Origin: Methanobacteriaceae archaeon
Lineage (GTDB): Archaea; Methanobacteriota; Methanobacteria; Methanobacteriales; Methanobacteriaceae
Length of the DNA: 64,000 bases
Direction of reading: 5' to 3'
Assembly (NCBI GenBank): GCA_020854915.1
Contig: JAHKLT010000027.1
Span: 54,438 to 118,437, forward strand
Position numbers and translations under genes: made by a program. The notes under the pieces were generated by a model, which was given only the letters and a program-made list of their open reading frames with translations, made no database searches and was not told where the DNA came from. Positions 45,189 through 53,573 of the stretch are shown piece by piece. Positions within the stretch are counted from its first letter, which is position 1, and the number at the start of each line of letters is the position of its first letter.

Positions 45189-45718
45189 ATGAGTTATGGA
45201 AATGACAAAGATAATGATAAATATTCAATAAATCTTTCAAAGAAGATATTAAACTCTATTGAAGCTCCTAAAGATTTAGACCTACTTAAATGTATCCAAT
45301 GTGGTATGTGTACATCATTATGTCCTGCTGCTGCACACACAGATTATAATCCTCGTGATTTAATAGCTGACATCCTTAATAATAATGAAATTATAATCAA
45401 AGATGAAAAAATATGGAATTGTTTTTATTGTTATACTTGCCAAAGTGTATGTCCAGTGAAAAATAGTGCTTGTTTAGCAAATCAAGTTATTAGACAATTG
45501 CTATTGATAAATAAATAGCTAAAGAAAAAGTAAACCCATTTGTAACATGTGGAGAGACTTTTTTAGATATTGAAATTATTGGAATACCTAAAAGTTTTTT
45601 TATGAACTTAAACAAGGATATTGATGGTTGGTTAGATTTAAAAACTGATTTTGATAAAATAAGAGAAAAATCTTCTTTAAGTCCTGTGAAAATGCCTAAA
45701 AATCAACTAAAAAATTAA
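45189..45718 (+). pseudogene. hdrC: Frameshifted heterodisulfide reductase subunit C (hdrC)
   Basis: HdrC is the Fe-S subunit that passes electrons to HdrB in reduction of the CoM-S-S-CoB heterodisulfide. The first 109 residues are normal, with both 4Fe-4S motifs: CIQCGMCTSLCP and CFYCYTCQSVCP. At about 45500 the frame is lost. A second frame continues from about 45519 with REKVNPF-like IAKEKVNPFVTCGETFLDIE and FFMNLNKDIDGWLDLKTDFD up to LSPVKMPKNQLKN, the usual C-terminus, ending at 45718. An additional in-frame TAA lies at the junction. Because heterodisulfide reductase is essential in methanogens, a functional copy must exist elsewhere; this is a decayed paralogue. Confidence 0.85.
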
Positions 45719-45821
45719 CATTCAAAATAAAGCATAAGTTTAATATTTTATTTTTTACATATTATCGTGTGGAGGATAATAAAAAGTATAATTAATTTTA
45801 CTTTTAAATTATTAAAATACA

Positions 45822-46244
45822 ATGTTTAGTTTAGAATTTTGGCTTATTTTAGCTTTTATATTTATTTTAGGAGAATTATTAACATCAACTTTCTTTTTAT
45901 TTTCATTAGGAATAGGTTCTGCTTTTGCAGGCCTTGTTAATTACTTAGGTTTTGACCCTATAGTTCAATTATTAGTTTTTGTTATAATAAGTTTGATTTG
46001 TATAATCGCATCAAAACCATTAGCAAATAAATTGACTAAGAACTCACCAGATAAAAAATCTAATTCAGAACGTTTAATTGGTAAAGAAGTCATTGTAATA
46101 GAAGAAATAAAAGAAAATGAAATGGGCTTAGTTAAATATTCTGGAGATGTTTGGAAAGCTAAATCTAGTGACAATATTCCCGTAGGTGATAAGGCTATTG
46201 TTGAAAATATAATTGGTGTTAAACTAATTGTTAAAAAACAATGA
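45822..46244 (+). CDS. NfeD-like membrane protein
   Basis: This 140-residue protein has two or three N-terminal membrane segments (FWLILAFIFILGELLTSTFF ... LLVFVIISLICIIASKPLAN) and a C-terminal OB-fold domain (GKEVIVIEEIKENEMGLVKY, SGDVWKAKS, DKAIVENIIGVKL). This is the short NfeD form lacking the serine protease. NfeD proteins pair with stomatin/SPFH proteins in membrane microdomains, and the stomatin gene follows 69 bp downstream. Confidence 0.9.
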   Translation: MFSLEFWLILAFIFILGELLTSTFFLFSLGIGSAFAGLVNYLGFDPIVQLLVFVIISLICIIASKPLANKLTKNSPDKKSNSERLIGKEVIVIEEIKENEMGLVKYSGDVWKAKSSDNIPVGDKAIVENIIGVKLIVKKQ

Positions 46245-46313
46245 AATTAAGATTTTTTAAATTATTTCTAAAAATATATGGAAGAAAAAATATATTATTA
46301 AAAAGGTGAAAAA

Positions 46314-47408
46314 ATGGATTTTTTATTAATTTTAATTATAATCGTCATAATTGCAGTTATAGCATTTACATCTATAAAAATTTTAAGGCCTTATGAAAAA
46401 GGCGTTGTAGAAAGATTTGGTAAATACCAAAGAACAGTTGAAAGTGGTTTAGTTTTCGTAATCCCTTTTATTGAAAATATTACAAAAGTAGACCTTCGTG
46501 AAGAAGTTGTTGATGTTCCACCACAGGAAGTTATTACAAAAGATAATACTGTTGTAGTTGTTGACTGTGTTATTTTCTATGAAGTAACAGATCCTTTTAA
46601 TGCAGTTTATAATGTTGTAAATTTTTATCAAGCTATTACAAAACTTGCACAAACAAATTTAAGAAATATTATTGGTGATTTAGAACTTGATGAAACATTA
46701 ACCTCAAGAGAAATGATTAATACACAGCTTAGAGAAGTTTTAGATGATGCAACTGATAAATGGGGAACACGTGTAGTGAGAGTTGAAATTCAAAGAATTG
46801 AACCTCCTACAGATATTGTAGATGCAATGAGTAAACAGATGAAAGCTGAAAGAATGAAAAGAGCATCTATTCTTGAAGCAGAAGGATATAAACAATCCGA
46901 GATTAAAAAGGCTGAAGGTGATAAACAATCAGCTATTTTAGATGCTGAAGGTAAAGCAGAAGCAATAAAAAAGGTAGCTGAAGGTAATAAAGACTCTGTA
47001 ATTTTAGAAGCAGAAGGTGAAGCAGAAGCTATTAAAAGAGTAGCTGATGCCGATCAATATCAAGAAATAGCTATTGCAGAAGGTGAAGCTAAAGCTATTT
47101 TAAATATTTACAATGCAATTCATGAAGGAAACCCAACAAATGATTTATTAGCTATTAAATATTTAGAATCACTTGAAAAAATAGCTGATGGTAATTCTAC
47201 AAAAATATTCTTACCCTCAGAAATGTCCGGTATCTTAGGTTCAATTGGAGGAATAGCTGAGTTATTTAAAGATGATGAAAATTTAAACATAAAAGAAAAA
47301 GTTACAGTTAAAAAAGAAATAATTGAAAATTTAAAAAATAAATCAAAAGAAACAGAAGAAATTGCTAAAAACAACAAAAACGAGAAGTCATTTAAAGATT
47401 ATGAGTGA
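46314..47408 (+). CDS. SPFH/stomatin-family membrane protein
   Basis: This 364-residue protein has an N-terminal membrane helix (about 2-22), the SPFH domain (RPYEKGVVERFGKYQRTVES, VVVDCVIFYEVTDPFNAVYN, ISDLELDETLTSREMINTQL-type region), and a coiled coil with repeated AEGxAEAIKK units (about 200-270). The C-terminus is charged. It should oligomerise into a membrane-associated ring, with NfeD upstream as partner; a role in membrane protein quality control or membrane organisation is known for the family. AAAGGTGAAAAA precedes the ATG. Confidence 0.92.
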   Translation: MDFLLILIIIVIIAVIAFTSIKILRPYEKGVVERFGKYQRTVESGLVFVIPFIENITKVDLREEVVDVPPQEVITKDNTVVVVDCVIFYEVTDPFNAVYNVVNFYQAITKLAQTNLRNIIGDLELDETLTSREMINTQLREVLDDATDKWGTRVVRVEIQRIEPPTDIVDAMSKQMKAERMKRASILEAEGYKQSEIKKAEGDKQSAILDAEGKAEAIKKVAEGNKDSVILEAEGEAEAIKRVADADQYQEIAIAEGEAKAILNIYNAIHEGNPTNDLLAIKYLESLEKIADGNSTKIFLPSEMSGILGSIGGIAELFKDDENLNIKEKVTVKKEIIENLKNKSKETEEIAKNNKNEKSFKDYE

Positions 47409-47414
47409 TTTTAA

Positions 47415-47658
47415 ATGGGAAAATTATCTAAATTACCTAATATTGGCCAAACTATTAAATGAAATTGGAATTTTTAATAAAGAACAGTTAGAAGAGATAG
47501 GTTCTAAAGAAACTTGGTTAAAAATTAAATAAATTGATGATTCAGCATGTTTTTCTAAGTCAATTGCTTTATAAGGTGCTATACAGAATATTAGACAGTA
47601 TGACATCTCTGAAAAATATAAAACAAACTTAAAAAAATTTCATGAAAAATATAAATAA
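47415..47658 (+). pseudogene. Decayed TfoX C-terminal domain protein
   Basis: From ATG 47415 the sequence reads GKLSKLPNIGQTIK, then needs a one-base shift to NEIGIFNKEQLEEIGSKETW and LKIK, TAA, IDDSACFSKSIAL, TAA, GAIQNIRQYDISEKYKTNLK up to a stop at 47658. The order matches stand-alone TfoX C-terminal domain proteins, which contain a helix-hairpin-helix-like fold. One frameshift and two nonsense codons make it nonfunctional. Confidence 0.75.
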
Positions 47659-47674
47659 TTTTTTTTAAGATAAG

Positions 47675-50266
47675 ATGATAAAAACACAAGATAATGAATA
47701 TTCTAAAGAAGAAATTTATAAAACACTCCATCCATGGGTTAGAAAATGGTTTGATGAAACTTTTGATGATTTTACACCATCACAGAAAAAATCATTAGTT
47801 GATATAAGTAAAGGAAATAATACATTAGTTTCATCACCAACAGGATCTGGAAAAACATTAACTGCATTTTTATCTGTTTTAAGTTATCTTACTACATTAG
47901 AAGAGAAAGGAAAATTAGAAGATAAGGTTTATTGTATCTATATTTCTCCTTTAAAAGCATTAGATAATGATATTGAAAAAAATTTAGATGAACCATTTAA
48001 TGGTATTGAAGAAATAGCTGGAAAAAAATTAAATATTAGAAAAGCTGTTAGAACAGGTGATACAAGTCAATATCAAAGAAATAAGATGTTAAAAACACCA
48101 CCACATATTTTAATCACAACTCCTGAGACACTATCTATATTACTTGTTGCACCAAAATTTAGAGAAAAACTATCCAATGTTAAATATGTTATTATTGATG
48201 AAATACATTCTTTAGCAGAAAATAAAAGAGGAGTACATTTAAGTTTATCTTTAGAACGATTACAGCATTTAATTGGAAATTTTACTAGAATTGGGTTATC
48301 TGCAACTGTAAATCCTCTTGAAGAAATAGCTAGTTTTTTAGTTGGTTTTGAATATGGAGTTCAAAGAGATTGTTTAATAGTAGATGTTAATTATCTTAAA
48401 GAATTAGATATTGAAGTAATATCCCCTGTAAGTGACATTGTACTTGCAGATAGTGAAGATACTCATCTTGGAATGTATGATTTAGTTGATGATTTGATAC
48501 AAGAACATAAAACAACACTTATTTTTACAAATACTCGAAGTGGAACTGAAAGATTTGTATACAATCTTAAAAAAATGTATCCTGAAAATTACAACAATGA
48601 AAACATAATGGCTCATCACTCATCTTTATCAAAAGATGTTAGATTAGAAACAGAAAACAAATTAAAAAAAGGCGAATTAAAAACTGTCATATCCTCAACT
48701 TCACTAGAACTTGGAATAGACATAGGATATATAGATCTTGTTATTCTTATTAATTCCCCTAAATCTGTTGCAAGGGCTTTACAGAGAATTGGAAGAAGTG
48801 GACATCAGTTACATGAAAAATCAAAAGGACGAATTGTTGTAACAGATCGTGACGATTTAGTTGAATGTTCTGTACTTTTAAAAGATGCTAAAGAAGGTAA
48901 AATTGATAAAATTAGAATTCCTGAAAATTGTTTAGATGTCCTATCACAACACATTTATGGAATGTCAATTGAAAATCCATGGGATATTGAATATGCATAT
49001 GATGTTATTAAAAAGAGCTATTGTTACAAAAATTTAGAAAAAGATGATTATGAAGATATATTAAGCTATTTAGCTGGAGAATATGGTGAATTAGAAGAAA
49101 GGTATGTTTATCCAAAAATATGGATTGATTATAAAGAGAAAACTTTTGGAAAAAGAGGAAAATTAGCTCGAATGTTGTATTCAACAAATATTGGTACAAT
49201 TCCAGATAGTTCTGGAGTTCTTGTTAAATGTGATGGTGAAACTGTTGGAAAAATTGAAGAAGAATTTATGGAACGCCTCAAAAAAGGAGATACATTTGTA
49301 TTAGGAGGAAATGTCTTTCGTTTTAATTATGGAAAAGGTATGACAATAAACGTTTCACCAGCTAATGGACCCCCAACTATACCATCATGGTTTTCACAAC
49401 AACTACCATTGTCCTTTGATCTTGCATTAGATATCCAGAGATTTAGAGATTTTATGAACAGTAAATTCCAATATGGAAGAAGTAAAGAGGAAATTTTAGA
49501 GTTTATTCATGAATATTTATATGTAGACGATTTTGCAGCTAATTCTATTTATGAATATTTTAGTGAACAATTTTATTATGGTAAAATCCCAAGTAATCGT
49601 AGATTGTTAATTGAATATTATAAAGGATTTGGAGATAGACGTTTTGCAGTATTCCATCTATTATTCGGAAGAAAAGTGAATGATGCAATCTCACGTGCTC
49701 TTGCTTTTATAATAGCTAGAAGATATAATATTAATGTTACTATTACTGTAACAGATAATGGATTTTATTTAAGTTCAGAAGGTAAAATTGGAGCATTAGA
49801 AGGATTTAGAGAACTAAGAAGTGAAAACTTTAAGAATATTTTAATTCAGTCATTAAATAAAACAGAAACATTAGCAAGTCGTTTTAGACATTGTGCTGGA
49901 AGATCTTTAATGACTCTACGAAAATATAAAGGAGAATCTAAATCTGTTGGCCGTCAACAAGTAAGGGGAAAAATTTTACTTAAATTTATTCAAGAGATGG
50001 ATGAAAATTTTTCAATATTAAAAGAGGCTCAAAGAGAAGTTATAGAAGATCATATGGATATTGAAAATGCAATAAAAGTTTTAAAATGGATAGAAAGTGG
50101 AGAAATGGAAATAAAAATAATCAATACAGATATTCCAAGTCCTTTCGCATTTAATTTAGTTTCACAAGGTTATTTTGATGTCTTATCAGAAAACGATAAA
50201 AGTGAATTTACAAAAAGAATGCAGAGAGCAGTGATAGATAAAATTAAAGATAAATTAAATGAATAA
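47675..50266 (+). CDS. Lhr-type superfamily 2 DNA/RNA helicase
   Basis: This 863-residue ATP-dependent helicase has motif [18 protein letters not shown], Ia [72 protein letters not shown] and [15 protein letters not shown] long C-terminal region (about 430-860) follows, with a winged-helix and the Lhr-core domains ([35 protein letters not shown]). The role is DNA repair or RNA processing; related archaeal Lhr proteins unwind DNA:RNA hybrids and forks. The start ATG at 47675 has AGATAAG upstream. Confidence 0.92.
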   Translation: MIKTQDNEYSKEEIYKTLHPWVRKWFDETFDDFTPSQKKSLVDISKGNNTLVSSPTGSGKTLTAFLSVLSYLTTLEEKGKLEDKVYCIYISPLKALDNDIEKNLDEPFNGIEEIAGKKLNIRKAVRTGDTSQYQRNKMLKTPPHILITTPETLSILLVAPKFREKLSNVKYVIIDEIHSLAENKRGVHLSLSLERLQHLIGNFTRIGLSATVNPLEEIASFLVGFEYGVQRDCLIVDVNYLKELDIEVISPVSDIVLADSEDTHLGMYDLVDDLIQEHKTTLIFTNTRSGTERFVYNLKKMYPENYNNENIMAHHSSLSKDVRLETENKLKKGELKTVISSTSLELGIDIGYIDLVILINSPKSVARALQRIGRSGHQLHEKSKGRIVVTDRDDLVECSVLLKDAKEGKIDKIRIPENCLDVLSQHIYGMSIENPWDIEYAYDVIKKSYCYKNLEKDDYEDILSYLAGEYGELEERYVYPKIWIDYKEKTFGKRGKLARMLYSTNIGTIPDSSGVLVKCDGETVGKIEEEFMERLKKGDTFVLGGNVFRFNYGKGMTINVSPANGPPTIPSWFSQQLPLSFDLALDIQRFRDFMNSKFQYGRSKEEILEFIHEYLYVDDFAANSIYEYFSEQFYYGKIPSNRRLLIEYYKGFGDRRFAVFHLLFGRKVNDAISRALAFIIARRYNINVTITVTDNGFYLSSEGKIGALEGFRELRSENFKNILIQSLNKTETLASRFRHCAGRSLMTLRKYKGESKSVGRQQVRGKILLKFIQEMDENFSILKEAQREVIEDHMDIENAIKVLKWIESGEMEIKIINTDIPSPFAFNLVSQGYFDVLSENDKSEFTKRMQRAVIDKIKDKLNE

Positions 50267-50309
50267 ATATATATTGAAATATCTACAATATAATTATTAA
50301 GGTGATTAG

Positions 50310-50678
50310 ATGGTTAAAACAATACCAGTTATAATTGGGTTTATACTCGCAGTTATTGTAAAATCTTTTTTTGGAAATTATGAATTTATAGGATTGCTTG
50401 CAGTTGGTTTTATAGTAGGTTACATAGCCAAAGAAGGATTATTTGGTGGAATGTTAAATGCTGCTGTTGCAGGATCTCTTGGAACAATTGTTAGTGCAGT
50501 TTTATTTATTTTAGTGGCTACTTTCGGGGGATCATTATTTGGAATGTTTGGTGGTTTAGTAGGATTTACAATCTCTGGAGTTTATAGTTTAATTTCTGTA
50601 ATCGGAAATATAATTTATTATGCAATAGTAATGGGAATTACTGGAGCTGTGGGTGGTGCTTTAGCAAAAAGAAATTAA
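50310..50678 (+). CDS. Small Gly-rich membrane protein (DUF5518-like)
   Basis: This 122-residue protein has four hydrophobic segments with Gly-rich turns (VIIGFILAVIVKSFFGNYEF, LLAVGFIVGYIAKEGLFGGM, NAAVAGSLGTIVSAVLFILV, YYAIVMGITGAVGGALAKRN). The pattern is that of the archaeal DUF5518 membrane family, function unknown. AAGGTGATTAG precedes the ATG. A decayed frame at 56315-56554 may be related. Confidence 0.75.
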   Translation: MVKTIPVIIGFILAVIVKSFFGNYEFIGLLAVGFIVGYIAKEGLFGGMLNAAVAGSLGTIVSAVLFILVATFGGSLFGMFGGLVGFTISGVYSLISVIGNIIYYAIVMGITGAVGGALAKRN

Positions 50679-50680
50679 AA

Positions 50681-50707
50681 AGAAAAAATTATGTTATAAT
50701 TTTTTCT
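50681..50707. terminator. Perfect 12-bp hairpin between convergent genes
   Basis: AGAAAAAATTAT (50681-50692), a GTT loop and the exact complement ATAATTTTTTCT (50696-50707). It lies directly after the stop of the membrane protein gene and covers the 3' end of purP, so it probably ends transcription in both directions. Confidence 0.5.
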
Positions 50708-51780
50708 AATCCTCCTTCTTTTATAGCTGTTTTTATTTCACGTGCAACTCTACGACCCATACTCATAGGTTCACCATATTTGATATGACTATAAGGTGAT
50801 CCTCCCATAAATGTATTTGTTCCACCATCACTACGAGCACTTATTTCAAAACAAATAACTTCCAAATCATCATTGACAAGAGTTTGCATACAAAATGGAC
50901 CATTCATACCAGGACTTACTAATTTTTTAGCACTTTCAACTAACTTATCCCCAATATCAAAAACCTGTGTTAGTAAGGATTCCCTTATTACTGCAGGATG
51001 ATTACCAGTTACAACATAAGATGGACTCATAGAAATATCTAATTGATCTTTTGCAGGCATTCTAACAAATCCATCAATACTAGATTCATATCTGCTATCC
51101 ATACCCATAACTTCTACTTCATCATTTAATGCAGAATAGAAATAATGTATACAATAATTACATCCAGCTACATATTCTTCAATATGTGCATTTTCAACAT
51201 CTTTATCTTCAAGCCATCCTCTGTCTTTCATTATTTTAATCTTTTCATTGAATTCCTCATTAGATGATGCAACAAAGTATCCCCTTCCACCTCTTGCACC
51301 AGGAAATTTAACCATAACCGCTCGATCAATTTCAGAAGGATCATTATATTTGTAAGGTATTCTAACATCACCTTCAACTAATAATTTCCTTTCTAAATCT
51401 CTTTCTGCTTCCCATCTTAAGATATCTCTATTTCCAAACATAGGTACAACAAAATCGTCTTCAACTCTGTCTAAACCAGCATATGCAACAAAAGAACCAT
51501 GTGGTACAACAATAGCATTCATAGATTTAAGTTTCTCTTGTACATCCCCATTTACAATATCTGGAAATTTATCAACCATAATATATTCATCAGCAACATC
51601 GAATCTTTGATAAGGAATTTCTCTTCCCTTTTCACAAACAATAGCTGTTCTGAATCCTTCTTCTTTAGCTCCTTTTAAAATATGCAAAGATGTATGGCTA
51701 CCTAAAGTAGCTATTGTTATGTTTTCTTTGTCATATCCGTCAAGTATCCCTAATATTTCATTTTTTTTAACTTTACCCAT
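50689..51780 (-). CDS. purP: FAICAR synthetase PurP (formate-dependent IMP synthesis)
   Basis: PurP makes 5-formaminoimidazole-4-carboxamide ribotide from AICAR, formate and ATP in archaeal purine synthesis, in place of the folate-dependent step. The 363-residue ATP-grasp protein shows TIATLGSHTSLHILKGAKEE, RFDVADEYIMVDKFPDI, the AIVVPHGSFVAYAGLDRVED region, VMVKFPGARGGRGYFVASS and ICFEISARSDGGTNTFMGGS. Length and motifs match the archaeal type. Convergent with the DUF5518-like gene, sharing the hairpin described separately. Confidence 0.95.
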   Translation of the reverse strand: MGKVKKNEILGILDGYDKENITIATLGSHTSLHILKGAKEEGFRTAIVCEKGREIPYQRFDVADEYIMVDKFPDIVNGDVQEKLKSMNAIVVPHGSFVAYAGLDRVEDDFVVPMFGNRDILRWEAERDLERKLLVEGDVRIPYKYNDPSEIDRAVMVKFPGARGGRGYFVASSNEEFNEKIKIMKDRGWLEDKDVENAHIEEYVAGCNYCIHYFYSALNDEVEVMGMDSRYESSIDGFVRMPAKDQLDISMSPSYVVTGNHPAVIRESLLTQVFDIGDKLVESAKKLVSPGMNGPFCMQTLVNDDLEVICFEISARSDGGTNTFMGGSPYSHIKYGEPMSMGRRVAREIKTAIKEGGLEKIIT

Positions 51781-51932
51781 TATTATTTCTCCTCTATATA
51801 ACTATATTGGAATGTAAAGATATGATTTTATAAACATATAACCTTTTTTATTGATTTAAATTCAAAATATTGAAAATATTTAATGAAGAATTAATATAAT
51901 ACTATAAATAAAGATATTATCAAAGTGATAAA

Positions 51933-52460
51933 ATGATTATTGGATTAGTATCAGACACACATTTAAATGAACATTCAGAAGAGTTAATGACTAAAATCAA
52001 AATAGCTTTTAAAGGTGTTGACTTAATTTTACATGCAGGAGATCTTACATCAGAAATTGTTATTGAAGACCTTGAAAAAATAGCTCCAGTAATAGCAGTT
52101 CAAGGAAATATGGATCGTTTTAATGGATTAGACCTACCTAAAACACAAATTATTGAGAAAGAAGGCATAAAAATTGGTTTATCTCATGGAGAAGTTTATC
52201 CTAGAGGAGATAACCAGCAACTTTACTATATAGCAAAAGAATTAGGTGTTAAAATATTAGTAACCGGTCATACTCATCAAGCAAAGATTGAAGAATATGA
52301 AGATGTTTTACTTTTAAATCCAGGAAGCCCAACTTCTCCAAAACTTGCAGATCCAACTGTTATGTTACTTGAATTAGATAATGGAGAAGTTGAAGTTAAA
52401 CCAATAAAATTAGGAGAATCAACTTGTTCAGCATTAAATCTGGATCAGTTTAAAAAATGA
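51933..52460 (+). CDS. MJ0936-like (YfcE) metallophosphodiesterase
   Basis: This 175-residue calcineurin-like phosphodiesterase has all metal motifs: SDTHLNEHSEELM, LHAGDLTSEIV, AVQGNMDRFN, GLSHGEVYP and VTGHTHQAKIEEY. It is active on artificial phosphodiester substrates in studied relatives; the natural substrate is unknown. AAGTGATAAA precedes the ATG. The rRNA methyltransferase gene follows within 9 bp, so the two are one operon. Confidence 0.92.
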   Translation: MIIGLVSDTHLNEHSEELMTKIKIAFKGVDLILHAGDLTSEIVIEDLEKIAPVIAVQGNMDRFNGLDLPKTQIIEKEGIKIGLSHGEVYPRGDNQQLYYIAKELGVKILVTGHTHQAKIEEYEDVLLLNPGSPTSPKLADPTVMLLELDNGEVEVKPIKLGESTCSALNLDQFKK

Positions 52461-52469
52461 GTGAAAATT

Positions 52470-53084
52470 ATGGGAAGTAGATGGCAACAAGAGAAAAAAA
52501 ACGATCCTTATTATAAGAAAGCAAAGTCTGAAGAATATAGATCACGAGCATCTTATAAATTAAAACAATTAGATAAAAAATTCAAAATCATAAAACAAGG
52601 AAACACTGTTGTAGATTTAGGTGCTAGTCCTGGAGGATGGTCTCAGATAGCTCTTGAAAAAGTTGGTGAAGAAGGATTAGTAGTTGGAGTTGATTTAAAT
52701 AGAATAAAACCATTTGAAGAGGAAAATTTTTACTCTATTAGGGGAGATTTTACAATTGAAGAGGTTCAAAATCAAATTATTGAGAAAATAAATGGAAAAA
52801 CAAAGGTTTTAATTTCAGATGCATCACCTTCACTTACTGGAATTAAAAATATAGACCAATTAAATTCTTATGATTTGATTGACAGTATTATAACAATAGC
52901 TGATAATATTTTAGAGCCTAAAGGTAATTTAGTTATAAAAGCATTTCAAGGAAAAGAATATAAAGCCATTTTAGATAAATTAAAAAAGAAATTTAGGGTT
53001 TTAAAAACAACAAAACCCCCATCCTCACGTAAAAAAAGTGCTGAAATTTATATCATAGGATTAGGATTTAAAAAACAATCATAA
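52470..53084 (+). CDS. rlmE: Ribosomal RNA 2'-O-methyltransferase RlmE (FtsJ)
   Basis: RlmE/FtsJ methylates the 2'-OH of a uridine in the A-loop of 23S rRNA. The 204-residue protein shows the K-D-K-E tetrad: Lys in RSRASYKLKQLDKKFKII, motif I VVDLGASPGGWSQIALEKVG, Asp in VLISDASPSLTG, Lys in LVIKAFQGKEYKAI, and Glu in SAEIYIIGLG. ATG 52470 is chosen because GTGA lies just before it. It follows the phosphodiesterase gene on the same transcript. Confidence 0.94.
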   Translation: MGSRWQQEKKNDPYYKKAKSEEYRSRASYKLKQLDKKFKIIKQGNTVVDLGASPGGWSQIALEKVGEEGLVVGVDLNRIKPFEEENFYSIRGDFTIEEVQNQIIEKINGKTKVLISDASPSLTGIKNIDQLNSYDLIDSIITIADNILEPKGNLVIKAFQGKEYKAILDKLKKKFRVLKTTKPPSSRKKSAEIYIIGLGFKKQS

Positions 53085-53092
53085 TTGATTGT
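53075..53092. terminator. Hairpin spanning two convergent stop codons
   Basis: ACAATCA (53075-53081), loop TAAT, TGATTGT (53086-53092), a perfect 7-bp stem that overlaps the last codons of both the rlmE gene and the convergent small membrane protein gene. Probable bidirectional terminator. Confidence 0.4.
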
Positions 53093-53510
53093 ATGCTTGA
53101 TAAGCTATATCTAATTTTTCTTTTGCAAAATTAATTCTATTATCTACTTCCACAGAAGATTTTCCAGAATCCAATGCACTTTGAGCATTATCAATAGCTG
53201 TTTTTGCCCTAGTTAATTGTAATCTCGCATCATTATATTCATTAATCTGATCACGAGAGTTACTTCCATGTACAGATTCTTTCATATTATCTAAATTAGT
53301 TTCAAGAGAAGCGTATGAAGATTTTAATTCAGCTAAGTCATCATACTGTGTTCCTGAAGATATTTCATTTGTTATTCCAGATGATGTAATACTGAATCCA
53401 ATATATGCAACAATGATAATTGTTGAGATTATCATAAGAATCCCTGCAATTGAAATAAGCATTGAAGTGGATTTAAATAAATTTAATCTTGATTTTTTCA
53501 TGTTAATCAT
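53079..53510 (-). CDS. Membrane-anchored coiled-coil protein, function unknown
   Basis: This protein of about 143 residues has one N-terminal membrane helix (about 15-40: SMLISIAGILMIISTIIIVA), then an extracytoplasmic region rich in Ser, Gln and Asn with heptad-like pattern (LAELKSSYASLETNLDNMKE, YNDARLQLTRAKTAIDNAQS). It looks like a simple membrane-anchored coiled coil. No family is recognised. The start could be the first ATG or the second ATG nine bases later; neither has a clear ribosome binding site. Confidence 0.7.
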   Translation of the reverse strand: MINMKKSRLNLFKSTSMLISIAGILMIISTIIIVAYIGFSITSSGITNEISSGTQYDDLAELKSSYASLETNLDNMKESVHGSNSRDQINEYNDARLQLTRAKTAIDNAQSALDSGKSSVEVDNRINFAKEKLDIAYQAYNQL

Positions 53511-53573
53511 TTAATATTAATAGTTAATATAATCATTTTCTAAATTTTAATATATAATATTATCTATTAAAAA

